Part shown: positions 8,433-16,845 of the stretch, one piece after another
Layout of the letters: every line of letters starts with the position of its first letter
Position numbering within the stretch: position 1 is the first letter of the stretch
Assembly (NCBI GenBank): GCA_035548375.1
Contig: DASZTG010000080.1
Span: 81,735 to 145,734, forward strand
Source: JACQAP01 sp035548375
Lineage (GTDB): Bacteria; Pseudomonadota; Gammaproteobacteria; Burkholderiales; JACQAP01
Reading direction: 5' to 3'
Length of the DNA: 64,000 nt
Program-made: the position numbers and the translations under genes
Notes under the pieces: generated by a model
Told to the model about the DNA's origin: nothing
The model's input: the letters and a program-made list of their open reading frames with translations, nothing else
Databases searched by the model: none

Positions 8433-9784
8433 CAAAGCACCTGTTGCCCCACTGCGCCGGGCAGCGGTTCCTCGCGCCCCTTGCCTTCCGCTTCCTTGCG
8501 CGCGAGCTGCGTGAGCACGACCATGTACGACACGAGCAGCAGCCCGTAGACCAGCGCGTAGCCGACCAGCGTGCTCGCAATATAGGGGGCCGGTACTTTC
8601 GACGCAGTGTCGGCGGTCAGGATCAGTCCATAGACGATGTAGGGCTGGCGGCCGATCTCGGTCGTGAGCCAGCCCGCCAGCACGGCCACCCACCCGGAAA
8701 ACGTCAGCGCGGCGAATCCGCGCAAGAGCCACGCCGGAAACTGTCGCTTGCGCCAGAGCAGGAAGCCGCCCAGCCAGGACGCGGCCAGCATCAGCAGCCC
8801 GACGCCGACCATGATGCGGAACGTCCAGAACACCTGCGCAACCGGCGGATGCATGTCGCCGAATTCGGATAGTCCCTTCACTTCACCGTCGAGTTCATGC
8901 GTCAGGATCAGGCTCGCGAACTTGGGCACGGAAACCGCGAAGTCATTCGTGCGCGTTTCCTTGTTCGGCAGCGCGAACAGCATGAGCGGCGCGCCCTTTT
9001 CCGTTTCCCAGATGCCCTCGATGGCCGCAATCTTGGCGGGCTGGTGCTCCAGCGTGTTCAGCCCGTGCTGGTCGCCCACGAAGATCTGGATGGGCGTCAG
9101 CACCGCGGCAACGACGATTCCCAGCCGCAGCATGCGCCGGGCCGGCTCGAACTTCGGATTGCGCAGCAATTGAAACGCCGAAATGCCCGCGACCAGGAAG
9201 GCCGCCGTGAGGCCGGAGGCGATCATCATATGCGCGAGCCGGTACGGAAAACTCGGATTGAAAATCACCGCCATCCAGCTCGTTGCGTGCAACTGGCCGT
9301 CGATGATTTCGTAGCCCTGCGGCGTCTGCATCCAGGAGTTCAGCGCGAGGATCCAGAACGCGGAAGCGGACGTACCTATCGCGACCAGCAGCGACGAGAC
9401 GGTATGCAGCCATGCCGGCACGCGGTCGCGCCCGAACAGCATGACACCCAGGAAGGTCGCCTCCAGGAAGAACGCCGTGAGCACCTCATATCCGAGCAGC
9501 GGACCGGCGATGTTGCCTGCCTTGCTCATGAAGCCGGGCCAGTTCGTTCCGAACTGGAAGCTCATGGTGATGCCCGAGACGACGCCCAGCGCGAAGGACA
9601 GCGCGAAGACTTTCACCCACAGGCGATAGGCGGGCTTGCACCAGGGCACATTCGCGAACTCGATGCGCACGCGCAGGTAGACGAGGATCCAGGCCAGCGC
9701 GATGGTGATGCTGGGAAACAGGATGTGAAAGCCGATGTTCAGGCCGAACTGCGCACGTGCAAGGATCAGCGGATCAGCGGACAT
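8432..9784 (-). CDS. cydA: Cytochrome bd-type ubiquinol oxidase subunit I (CioA-like)
   Basis: A 450-residue inner-membrane haem subunit of the terminal quinol oxidase that reduces O2 to water. The haem-ligand His is H20 in GLNIGFHILFP; the quinol-site motif reads GWLTTEIGRQPYIVYG; the segment EHQPAKIAAIEGIWETEKGAP is the typical substrate/haem region. The short periplasmic Q-loop fits the CioA branch, which is often cyanide-insensitive (family knowledge). The open frame extends far upstream (to 10348), but this N-terminus is canonical. An 84-bp spacer separates it from a divergent BrnA-like gene, so both promoters lie there. Confidence 0.93.
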   Translation of the reverse strand: MSADPLILARAQFGLNIGFHILFPSITIALAWILVYLRVRIEFANVPWCKPAYRLWVKVFALSFALGVVSGITMSFQFGTNWPGFMSKAGNIAGPLLGYEVLTAFFLEATFLGVMLFGRDRVPAWLHTVSSLLVAIGTSASAFWILALNSWMQTPQGYEIIDGQLHATSWMAVIFNPSFPYRLAHMMIASGLTAAFLVAGISAFQLLRNPKFEPARRMLRLGIVVAAVLTPIQIFVGDQHGLNTLEHQPAKIAAIEGIWETEKGAPLMLFALPNKETRTNDFAVSVPKFASLILTHELDGEVKGLSEFGDMHPPVAQVFWTFRIMVGVGLLMLAASWLGGFLLWRKRQFPAWLLRGFAALTFSGWVAVLAGWLTTEIGRQPYIVYGLILTADTASKVPAPYIASTLVGYALVYGLLLVSYMVVLTQLARKEAEGKGREEPLPGAVGQQVL

Positions 9785-9868
9785 GACGAAGTACGCATGC
9801 GATGTCCGCAGTGTACCGCCAATCGATGCGCCAGTCCGCGGTTTCGCGCGTGCCGAACGCTTGACTGT

Positions 9869-10234
9869 ATGCATATATGTACGCACACTGGCTGGATGCA
9901 CAAACGCGCCGCCGGATCGGCCGCCGGCCGCAACGGCAAGGCTTCCACAGCAGGCAGGCCGCAGGCCCGCACGCGGCGCAAACCCCGCCTCGCGAAGAAT
10001 CCGGCCTCCCCATCGCCCATCGACAAGACAGCCGTTCGCGGCAAGACGCGCCTGACGATGTACCTCGACATGGCCGTCGTCGAGCATTTCCGCTCGCGCG
10101 CGGGCGGCCGCGGCTACCAGACGCTGATCAATGAAGCCCTGCGACGCGCGATCGAGCAGGAAAACCTGGAAAGCGTGCTGCGACGCGTGATCCGCGAAGA
10201 AGCCCGCCCCCATCCGGCGAAAGGCAAGTCTTGA
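9869..10234 (+). CDS. Orphan BrnA-type (ribbon-helix-helix-like) antitoxin/regulator
   Basis: About 121 residues from ATG 9869, or 112 from ATG 9896 (MHKRAAGS). The first half is basic and Ala/Arg/Lys-rich, probably disordered. The second half carries the BrnA-like domain (KTRLTMYLDMAVVEHFRS, then GGRGYQTLINEALRRAI), which in BrnA binds DNA as a dimer. No BrnT toxin gene is adjacent. Instead the stop overlaps the TTG start of a diguanylate cyclase (TTGA), so the two are translationally coupled. It diverges from cydA. The likely role is a DNA-binding autoregulator; the toxin partner is missing or elsewhere. Confidence 0.7.
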   Translation: MHICTHTGWMHKRAAGSAAGRNGKASTAGRPQARTRRKPRLAKNPASPSPIDKTAVRGKTRLTMYLDMAVVEHFRSRAGGRGYQTLINEALRRAIEQENLESVLRRVIREEARPHPAKGKS

Positions 10235-11550
10235 GCGAATCGTCGCCCGCGAACGGCAACTGGTTCGTCTCGTTGAGGGCCTGCCGCGACGAATTGAGGG
10301 CGGCGGCGCTGCCTGGCGCCGTGCTCGTGATCGCGGGTGTCGCCGCACTCGTCAGCCAGCGCTATTCGACTTCCCTCGGCAATATCGGCGTGTTCGGTCC
10401 CTATGCCGTACTGATCATCGGCACGGCCATGGCCGTGTGGTTCAATCGCGGCCGCGCATTCATTGCGCTGGTTTCGATGCTCGTCGCGTTCATCGCCTAC
10501 CGGATGGCCCTCGCGCCAGGCGACGACGGCTTTCCCGCCCGCGCCGTGCTGACGGCAGCCGCCATTTTCGTGCCCGCGAACATCCTGATCGTGCTGTCGT
10601 TCAAGGAACGCGGCATCGCGTACTTCCGCAACTATCGCTGGATGCTGCTCGGACTCACGGAGATCCTGCTCACCGCCTGGATCGCGACGGCGGGCCGCAG
10701 CGCCCTCTCGGGCACGGCGTGGCACGAGGCTATGGACCACTGGCTGCTGAGGGCGGCGCCCACACCTTTTCTAGGCCGCGTCGCGATCGCCGCGGCGCTC
10801 GTCATGGCCGTCGCAAGGGCCTGGGAGAAACGCCTGCCGCTCGACATCGGCATGGTCGGCGCAGTGATCGCATTCTTTCTCGCCTGCGAATGGGCGAATC
10901 TCACGGTGGTCTTCGGCATATTCGTCTTCGCGGCGGGCGCCACGCTGCTGCTGGCCGTCCTGCAGGAATCGCATCGCATGGCTTTTCGCGACGAGCTGAC
11001 CGGCCTGCCCGGCCGTCGCGCGCTCGAGGAGAAACTGGTGGCGCTGGGACCCTCGTATGCGATCGCCATGGTGGATGTCGACCACTTCAAGAAATTCAAC
11101 GACACGCACGGCCATGACACCGGCGACCAGGTGCTCAAGCTCGTCGGCGCCAAGCTGGCCGAAGTCGGCGGCGGCAAGGCGTTTCGCTATGGCGGCGAGG
11201 AATTCGCCGTCGTGTTCCCCGACCAGGGCGTTGAGGACGCGCTACCCCACCTCGAGAAACTCCGCAGGAACATCGAGGACTACCGCATGTCGGCGCGCAC
11301 GTCAGAGCAGCGGCGCGCCGAAAGACGGCCGAACAGCGACCGGCGCACGCCGTCGAAATCGGCGTTCGCAAGACAGGATGCGAACGCGCCGCCGCTGCGC
11401 ACGCATCGCGCGGAGCAATTGTCGGTCACCGTGAGCATCGGCGTCGCCCAACGCACGGAATTGCTGGACACGCCGTCGATCGTGATCAAGGAGGCCGATG
11501 CGGCGCTGTATCGGGCCAAGGGCGGCGGCAGGAACCGGGTCAGCACGTAA
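10231..11550 (+). CDS. Membrane-bound GGDEF diguanylate cyclase
   Basis: A 439-residue inner-membrane protein with about six hydrophobic segments (residues 25-245) followed by a GGDEF domain (RDELTGLPGRRALEEKL, then FRYGGEEF at 319-325). The GGEEF signature predicts synthesis of cyclic di-GMP from two GTP. The RxxD inhibitory site that normally lies five residues before GGEEF is absent. A basic, low-complexity insertion (about 352-395, rich in RRAERR/DRR) interrupts the domain before the final SVTVSIGVA strand. The start is TTG overlapping the preceding antitoxin-like gene's TGA. The signal sensed by the membrane part is unknown. Confidence 0.88.
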   Translation: MSESSPANGNWFVSLRACRDELRAAALPGAVLVIAGVAALVSQRYSTSLGNIGVFGPYAVLIIGTAMAVWFNRGRAFIALVSMLVAFIAYRMALAPGDDGFPARAVLTAAAIFVPANILIVLSFKERGIAYFRNYRWMLLGLTEILLTAWIATAGRSALSGTAWHEAMDHWLLRAAPTPFLGRVAIAAALVMAVARAWEKRLPLDIGMVGAVIAFFLACEWANLTVVFGIFVFAAGATLLLAVLQESHRMAFRDELTGLPGRRALEEKLVALGPSYAIAMVDVDHFKKFNDTHGHDTGDQVLKLVGAKLAEVGGGKAFRYGGEEFAVVFPDQGVEDALPHLEKLRRNIEDYRMSARTSEQRRAERRPNSDRRTPSKSAFARQDANAPPLRTHRAEQLSVTVSIGVAQRTELLDTPSIVIKEADAALYRAKGGGRNRVST

Positions 11551-11555
11551 AAACA

Positions 11556-11597
11556 GTGAGGAGTGAGGAGTGAGGAGTGAGGAGTGAGGAGTGAGGA
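11556..11597. repeat. 3'-end repeat locus 3: six tandem GTGAGGA heptamers
   Basis: Six perfect head-to-tail copies of GTGAGGA, followed by the degenerate copy GTGATTG. They lie 6 bp after the diguanylate cyclase stop in a 217-bp convergent spacer. No complementary arm is clear. The rest of the spacer (11603-11767) shows only an open, basic stretch on the minus strand without a start, which I do not call. Confidence 0.85.
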
Positions 11598-11767
11598 GTG
11601 ATTGGATGCGTCGCGTCGAGGTGAGTTCGCCGTTGCCGTTAATCGATCACTTCTTGACGCCGTACTTCGCCCGATAGTGCTGCCCCATCACCTTGCGGCT
11701 TTGGCGATTCAACTGCGAGGCGTGCCTGCCGGATGCGGCCGGGCGAGCGTGCGCCGGGGCAACTCGT

Positions 11768-13321
11768 TTATTGCGGCTGATTTTCAACCGGATCGCTCTT
11801 GAACGTCTCTCGCAGCGCAGTTTTGAGAACCTTGCCGTAGTTGTTCTTCGGCAATTCGGCCACGAAACGATAGCCCTTCGGCCGCTTGAATCGCGCGATG
11901 TGGTCCAGGCAAAGCGCATCCAGTTCCTTTTCCTGCACGCGCGCGCGCTCCCTCACCACCACGAAGGCGATGACTTCCTCGCCCCATTCCGGATGCGGGC
12001 GTCCCACGACGGAAACTTCGCTGACGGCCGGATGCCGCAGCAGGATTTCCTCGACCTCGCGCGGATAGATGTTCGAGCCGCCGCTGATGATCATGTCCTT
12101 GGAACGATCGCGCAGTGTCAGGAATCCGTCCCCGTCCATGGAGCCCACGTCGCCGGTATGCAGCCAGCCGTTGCGCAGGGTTTCGCGCGTCGCTTCCGGA
12201 TTGCGCCAGTAGCCGCGCATGACCGTATCCCCGCGCACGAGGATCTCGCCGATCTCCCCCGGCGGGAGCTCGATGTCGTTGTCGTCGGCGACAATGACCT
12301 CGACCGGCGGTTGCGCCGTTCCCACGGAAGCCAGCCGGTCTTCGTGGCGTGGATGCCCGCTGTCGGCAAGGTGGAATTTCGACAGCGCGGTGATGGTCAT
12401 CGGCGATTCGCCCTGGCCGTAGATCTGCGCGAAGCGCTGGCCCATCACCTCCAGCGCCGCCTTGATGTCCTGCACGTACATCGGGCCGCCGCCATAGACG
12501 ATGGTCTTCAATCCATCCAGTGGCGGTGCGTGCTTGCGCGCGTGCGAGACCAGCCTGTGCACCATGGTCGGCGCCGCGAACATGGCGACACCGCGCCAGC
12601 GTTCGCCCAGGCTGAATATCTCGGCGGGATCGAAATGGCCGCTCTCGGGGATCACCTGGTTCGCGCCCGCCAGCACGTGCGGAAAGTTGTACATGCCGGA
12701 GCCATGCGACATCGGCGCCGCATGCAACACGCAATCCTCCGGAGCAATGTGGTCCACCGCCGCGAAGTAGGCCAGTGACATGCTCAGGATGTTCCGGTGC
12801 GTGATCATCACGCCCTTTGGCCGCCCCGTCGTGCCGCTGGTATAGAACAGCCAGGCGACGTCGTCCGGCTGCACCGCGGTCATCGAAGACGCCGCGTCCG
12901 TTTTTGCAAGCTCGGCGTAGTCGGTGGAAGGGACTTCGATCACGCGCTCGAGCACCGGCAGGTTGCCGCGCAGGGTTTCCAGCGACTGGGCGAGGTCCGT
13001 CGACGCGAAGCAGGCCTTGGACGTCGAATCTTTCAGGATGAACTCGAATTCCTTCGGATGCAGTTTCGCGTTCATCGGCACGACGACCAGGCCCGCATGC
13101 CAGGCCGCATAGAGGATTTCCAGATATTGCGGACAATTTCCCATCGCCAGCGCCACGCAATCTCCCGGCACCAGGCCCAGCGATTTGCGAAATGCCGCAC
13201 CGAGGCGGGCCGCTCGCCCCGCGAAGTCGCGGTAATTCATCCACACGCCGCTGCCGACGGAAATGGCCGGACGATCGGGGAATGTGCGCGCGGCGCGCAG
13301 GAGAAAGTGGGCGATGTTCAT
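11768..13321 (-). CDS. AMP-dependent acyl-CoA synthetase/ligase
   Basis: A 517-residue ANL-superfamily enzyme that adenylates a carboxylic acid and transfers it to CoA. The P-loop YTSGTTGRPKG lies at 160-170, the A5-type segment at YGQGESPMT, the hinge region at GWLHTGDVGSMDGDGFL, the A8 segment at RSKDMIISGGSNIYPREVEE, and the catalytic lysine at K497 in PKNNYGKVLK. This resembles medium/long-chain or aryl acyl-CoA ligases; specificity cannot be read. A PhyH dioxygenase gene lies upstream on the same strand, 65 bp away across repeat locus 4. Together with the SDR and SRPBCC genes nearby this suggests a lipid or aromatic-acid degradation cluster. Confidence 0.9.
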   Translation of the reverse strand: MNIAHFLLRAARTFPDRPAISVGSGVWMNYRDFAGRAARLGAAFRKSLGLVPGDCVALAMGNCPQYLEILYAAWHAGLVVVPMNAKLHPKEFEFILKDSTSKACFASTDLAQSLETLRGNLPVLERVIEVPSTDYAELAKTDAASSMTAVQPDDVAWLFYTSGTTGRPKGVMITHRNILSMSLAYFAAVDHIAPEDCVLHAAPMSHGSGMYNFPHVLAGANQVIPESGHFDPAEIFSLGERWRGVAMFAAPTMVHRLVSHARKHAPPLDGLKTIVYGGGPMYVQDIKAALEVMGQRFAQIYGQGESPMTITALSKFHLADSGHPRHEDRLASVGTAQPPVEVIVADDNDIELPPGEIGEILVRGDTVMRGYWRNPEATRETLRNGWLHTGDVGSMDGDGFLTLRDRSKDMIISGGSNIYPREVEEILLRHPAVSEVSVVGRPHPEWGEEVIAFVVVRERARVQEKELDALCLDHIARFKRPKGYRFVAELPKNNYGKVLKTALRETFKSDPVENQPQ

Positions 13322-13386
13322 GACGGGTGAAGCGTGAGGGGTGAGGCGTAGTTACTCCAATCTCCTCACGCCTCGTGCTTCATTCT
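13322..13386. repeat. 3'-end repeat locus 4 (GTGAGG-type inverted repeat)
   Basis: The whole 65-bp spacer between the PhyH stop and the acyl-CoA synthetase start is an imperfect inverted repeat of GTGAAGC/GTGAGGG units (left) and CTCACGCCTCGTGCTTCA (right), with a loop of about 12 nt. It lies 3' of the PhyH gene and immediately 5' of the synthetase start. Confidence 0.65.
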
Positions 13387-14235
13387 TCAGCCGGCGTTGC
13401 CGGATGAAACACCCAGGCCGCCCGCGTAACGCTTGTTCCAGATGTCGTGGCCGTGGACGAAGTCGTTCCTGCCGGTCTTGTCTTCGCCTCGCATGAGCCA
13501 GAGCGGCTGGTCGTAGATGTTGAAGGGAGACTTGTCGCGTCGCGAATCGCGCAGCGAGCGGTCGTAATGCGAAGTCGCCGGCATGTAGCGCATGATGAGC
13601 GCGGCCCGGCGCTGGCCGGAATGGTTGGCCAGCGAGCCGTGGATCATGCGCACGTCGTGCAGGGACATCTGCCCGGGCTCCAGCTCGACGTTGACGGCCT
13701 GCGCCTCGTCGAACTGGTCGCGATCGAGTTCCAGGTTCAGCACGAGGTCCTTGCGGTCGCTGACGTGATGCTTGTACAGCTCCTTGCGCCGCTGCGACCC
13801 CGGGATGAAGCGCATGCAACCGTTCGTGGTGGAGACGGGATCGATCGCGATCCAGACCGAACAGGTGGCCAGCGGGCGCATCGGCCAGTACTCCCCGTCC
13901 TGGTGCCACGGCACCTCGCGCCCCTTCACCGGCGGCTTGCACAGGATGCGGGTGATCCACAGCATGACGTCAGGGCCGAGGATCTGCTCGGTCATGTCGA
14001 GTACGGCCGGATGGCTCGCGGCGGCCATGAAAGGATTCATCTGCGGCCCGGACGTGGGCGGCAGCATGTGCGGATTGGCAAGGTCTTCCTGCGCAACGTC
14101 CGTGTAGGTATCGAGCAACCGATCCACGCTGTCCCGCAACCGGCGCAGCAGCGGATCCGGCAGGCGGTAGCGCGGGAACACGTAACCCTGGTCACGATAG
14201 TGCGCGAGTTCGTCCGCGCTGAGTACATTGGCCAT
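13387..14235 (-). CDS. Phytanoyl-CoA dioxygenase (PhyH) family protein
   Basis: A 282-residue Fe(II)/2-oxoglutarate-dependent oxygenase. The HxD pair is H111/D113 in PWHQDGEYW, the distal His is H199 in DVRMIHGSLANHS, and an Arg about ten residues later (R209-R210) would bind 2-oxoglutarate. Family members hydroxylate fatty acyl-CoAs or small hydrophobic molecules. The start is ATG 14235 (MANVLSADELAHYRDQGYV), matching the family's usual opening; the frame runs 73 codons further upstream without support. It is probably transcribed with the downstream acyl-CoA synthetase. Its promoter lies in the 219-bp divergent spacer before the SRPBCC gene. Confidence 0.88.
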   Translation of the reverse strand: MANVLSADELAHYRDQGYVFPRYRLPDPLLRRLRDSVDRLLDTYTDVAQEDLANPHMLPPTSGPQMNPFMAAASHPAVLDMTEQILGPDVMLWITRILCKPPVKGREVPWHQDGEYWPMRPLATCSVWIAIDPVSTTNGCMRFIPGSQRRKELYKHHVSDRKDLVLNLELDRDQFDEAQAVNVELEPGQMSLHDVRMIHGSLANHSGQRRAALIMRYMPATSHYDRSLRDSRRDKSPFNIYDQPLWLMRGEDKTGRNDFVHGHDIWNKRYAGGLGVSSGNAG

Positions 14236-14454
14236 TTTGTTTTCCCGCTGTCGAACGCTGTTGGCCGATGCTAGCACAGCGTCGCGAGCGGATTCTGTGC
14301 GCCGCAGCGGCGGCGGCCCGGCGGGGTCGCGGCGCCCCGGCGATTGCGGTAGTCTGTGCATCCCTCGCGCGCCAGCCGGATGGCATGCCGCGCGAAGGTG
14401 CCGATACGAGAGCGGCATGAACACCCATCCATGCACCAACATAACGGAGAACAA

Positions 14455-15009
14455 ATGAAACCGGCCAAGGGACTTCGCATCTTCAAGGGATTGCTCGCAA
14501 TGCTGCTAGCGGCGTCGGCGCCCGCATTCGCCGCCGAAGCCAAGGAAATGAGCATCGAACATTCCATCGTGATCAACGCGCCGCCCGAGGCGGTCTGGGA
14601 GGTGGTCAGCGATTTCAACGGCCTGCCGCGCTGGCTGCCCACGATCGTCGAAAGCAAGATCGTGCTGGGCAAGAACCGCCAGGAAGGCGCGATCCGCGAA
14701 CTGACGCGCGCAAACGGCACCCACGTGCAGGAAAAGCTGATTGCATACGAGCCGTGGAACATGTCGGTGGGCTATACCTACATCGGCGGGCAGGTCGGCG
14801 CGACCGACTATTTCCCGACGATCACCGTCATGGATGCCGGCGGCGGCAAGAGTAAGGTCGTCTGGAAGGCGCGCTTCAAGCGCGTGGCCTACTGGACGGA
14901 CGAACCGCCGCCCGGACAGGATGACGAGACGCCGTTGAACGCGCTGAACAAGACGTATCCGCTGGGGCTGTCGACTTTGAAGAAAGTAGTTGAAGAGGGG
15001 CAGCAATAG
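14455..15009 (+). CDS. Exported SRPBCC (START/Bet v1-like) protein
   Basis: A 184-residue protein with an N-terminal signal peptide (GLLAMLLAASAPAFAAEA), so probably periplasmic. The SRPBCC/polyketide-cyclase-like fold is recognised from the opening strand and helix (IEHSIVINAPPEAVWEVVSDFNGLPRWLP), typical of proteins binding hydrophobic ligands in a deep pocket. The GGAGA before ATG 14455 is well spaced. It diverges from the PhyH gene and precedes an SDR gene on the same strand across repeat locus 5. The ligand is unknown; exported SRPBCC proteins are often annotated only as polyketide cyclase family. Confidence 0.8.
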   Translation: MKPAKGLRIFKGLLAMLLAASAPAFAAEAKEMSIEHSIVINAPPEAVWEVVSDFNGLPRWLPTIVESKIVLGKNRQEGAIRELTRANGTHVQEKLIAYEPWNMSVGYTYIGGQVGATDYFPTITVMDAGGGKSKVVWKARFKRVAYWTDEPPPGQDDETPLNALNKTYPLGLSTLKKVVEEGQQ

Positions 15010-15017
15010 CAAAAGCG

Positions 15018-15110
15018 AAAAAGCGTGAGGGGTGAGGAGTTAGGGGTGAAACCGAAACGCCTCGCGCTTGCCCCTCGCCCCTAACCCCTCACTCCTCACC
15101 CCTCACTTTT
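15018..15110. repeat. 3'-end repeat locus 5 (GTGAGGGGTGAGGAG inverted repeat)
   Basis: The spacer between the SRPBCC stop and the SDR start is a near-perfect inverted repeat. The left arm (15018-15048) has AAAAGCGTGAGGGGTGAGGA and continues into GTTAGGGG. The right arm (15071-15110) is complementary, with one extra heptamer. The hairpin ends 3 bp before the SDR ATG and would sequester its ribosome-binding region if transcribed. Confidence 0.75.
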
Positions 15111-15113
15111 CAA

Positions 15114-15878
15114 ATGAATCCATTCGATCTCTCCGGCAAGACCGCCATCGTCACCGGTTCCTCGCGCGGAATCGGCCGCTCGATCGCCGAGCACCTCGCC
15201 CGCGCCGGTGCGAAGGTCGTGATTTCCAGCCGCAAGGCCGACGCTTGCGAGCGGGTCGCCGCCGCCATTCGCGGCGCAGGCGGCGACGCGATCGCCATCC
15301 CGGCGAACATCGGCGACAAGACGCAGCTCGAAGGCCTGGTAAAGGAAACCCGCAACAAATGCGGCAAGATCGACGTGCTGGTCTGCAATGCGGCGAGCAA
15401 CCCGTACTACGGTCCGATGGCGAAAATGCCGGACGATGCCTTCAACAAGATCCTGCAGAACAACATCGTCTCGAACCACTGGCTGGCCAATCTCGTGTTG
15501 CCAGAAATGGCCGCGCGCAAGGACGGTTCCGTGATCATCGTGTCGTCGATCGGCGGCTTGAAGGGCACCGTGGCGCTTGGCGCCTACGCGATCTCGAAGG
15601 CGGCGGACATGCAGCTCGCGCGTAACCTCGCGATGGAATGGAGCCCGCACAACGTTCGCGTCAACTGCATCGCGCCCGGGCTGGTGAAAACGGATTTCGC
15701 CAGGGCGCTCTGGGAAAACCCGGAAATCCTGAAGCACTATGAATCGCAGACGCCGCTGCGTCGCATCGGCGAGCCGGACGACATCGGCGGCGTCGCCGTC
15801 TTCCTGGCGTCCCGCGCCGCCGCTTTCGTCACCGGGCAGACCATCGTCGCCGACGGCGGCGTCACCATCGCCGGCTGA
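15114..15878 (+). CDS. Short-chain dehydrogenase/reductase (SDR)
   Basis: A 254-residue classical SDR, NAD(P)H-dependent and cytosolic. The cofactor motif is TGSSRGIG at 14-21, the structural motif CNAAS at 91-95, the catalytic serine in VSSIGG at about 145, YxxxK at Y158/K162, and the C-terminal DGGVTIAG. It resembles 3-oxoacyl-ACP reductase-like or glucose/ribitol dehydrogenase-like SDRs, so the substrate cannot be assigned. No Shine-Dalgarno is seen; the ATG follows directly on the right arm of repeat locus 5. It ends 6 bp from the convergent PfkB gene. Confidence 0.9.
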   Translation: MNPFDLSGKTAIVTGSSRGIGRSIAEHLARAGAKVVISSRKADACERVAAAIRGAGGDAIAIPANIGDKTQLEGLVKETRNKCGKIDVLVCNAASNPYYGPMAKMPDDAFNKILQNNIVSNHWLANLVLPEMAARKDGSVIIVSSIGGLKGTVALGAYAISKAADMQLARNLAMEWSPHNVRVNCIAPGLVKTDFARALWENPEILKHYESQTPLRRIGEPDDIGGVAVFLASRAAAFVTGQTIVADGGVTIAG

Positions 15879-15884
15879 CGCCGG

Positions 15885-16826
15885 TTATCGCGGGACGCCG
15901 CCCACGGCTGCATCGACCAGCAGCGCCTCGACCTCCGTGCGATTCGGCGCCCCGCTCCTGCCGCCGGAACGACTGCATTTGACTGCCGCTGCAGCGCAGG
16001 CAAAACGCATGGCTTGCGCCGATTTCGCGCCCTCCGCCAATGCCAGCGCGTACGCGCCGTGAAAGACATCACCGGCCGCCAGCGTGTCCACGACGGCGAC
16101 GGGAAAGGCCGGGCAACGCTGGAGATTGGCAGGGGCACGCGCGTCGATCCATGACACACCGGCCTCGCCCTGCGTGACGGCTGCCATGCACGCGCCATGG
16201 TCGATGGCTTGCCGCAAGCCGGTCTGCACATCGTCACCCGCGAACGCATCGAGCCCGCGCTGCGAGAAAATCACGTGGTCGGCGACACGCGCGAGCGTCT
16301 CGAGGATTTCGCGCGAAGCGATTTCCCCGTCGAGAATGGCAGGTATTCCGGCTTCGCGTGCCGCCTGCAACGCGACGTGTGCGCCCTCCGGCCAGCGCAC
16401 GTCCGCGAGCAAGGCGCCAGCGCTCGCAATGCGTTCCAGCGGCAACCAATCCGCCGGGGCCTGAAGCGCGGTCCCGCGCAGGCCGACGACCAGGCGCTCG
16501 CCCCGCGCATCGACAATCACGGCTGAGTGCGAAGAGGTTCGTCCGGCGAATCGCCGCAGGTTCGTCGCATCCACGCCGTCGGCGATCAACTGCGTGCGGA
16601 TGGCGTCGGCAACGGCATCGTCGCCGGTCGGCCCCCAGAATTCCGCCACCCCGCCGAGGCGTGCAACGGCTGCGGCGGCGTTGGCCGCCATGCCGCCGCC
16701 GCTTTCGTCGTAGCGATGCGCGGGAATCTTCGCGCTGCCGGCCGGCCAGGAATCCACCGCGAAGACGCGATCGAACGCGGCATGGCCGACGCAGATCACG
16801 CGGCTGCGCGCGCCGGCGACGTTCAC
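15885..16826 (-). CDS. PfkB-family carbohydrate/nucleoside kinase
   Basis: A 313-residue ribokinase-superfamily kinase. The N-terminal motif region is RYDESGGGMAANAAAAVARLGG (substrate-binding glycines) and the C-terminal PfkB signature is VVDTLAAGDVFHGAYA, with catalytic base D253 in DTxAAGD and the anion hole before it. Probably phosphorylates a sugar such as ribose, fructose or a related compound with ATP; specificity is open. The start ATG lies 19 bp after the stop of the MscS gene on the same strand, so they may be co-transcribed. It ends tail-to-tail with the SDR gene. Confidence 0.87.
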   Translation of the reverse strand: MNVAGARSRVICVGHAAFDRVFAVDSWPAGSAKIPAHRYDESGGGMAANAAAAVARLGGVAEFWGPTGDDAVADAIRTQLIADGVDATNLRRFAGRTSSHSAVIVDARGERLVVGLRGTALQAPADWLPLERIASAGALLADVRWPEGAHVALQAAREAGIPAILDGEIASREILETLARVADHVIFSQRGLDAFAGDDVQTGLRQAIDHGACMAAVTQGEAGVSWIDARAPANLQRCPAFPVAVVDTLAAGDVFHGAYALALAEGAKSAQAMRFACAAAAVKCSRSGGRSGAPNRTEVEALLVDAAVGGVPR

Positions 16827-16845
16827 AAGTGGCAGAGGTCCGGCG

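Noticed and set aside
9869..9890. Sigma-70 promoter at TTGACTGTATGCATATATGT
   Set aside because: TTGACT is present, but no -10 box occurs at 16-18 nt; the AT-rich palindromic look may be an operator, but this is not provable.
11647..11767. Minus-strand basic peptide after the acyl-CoA synthetase
   Set aside because: Open and basic (ends QHYRAKYGVKK), but with no start codon of its own after the synthetase stop and no recognisable family.
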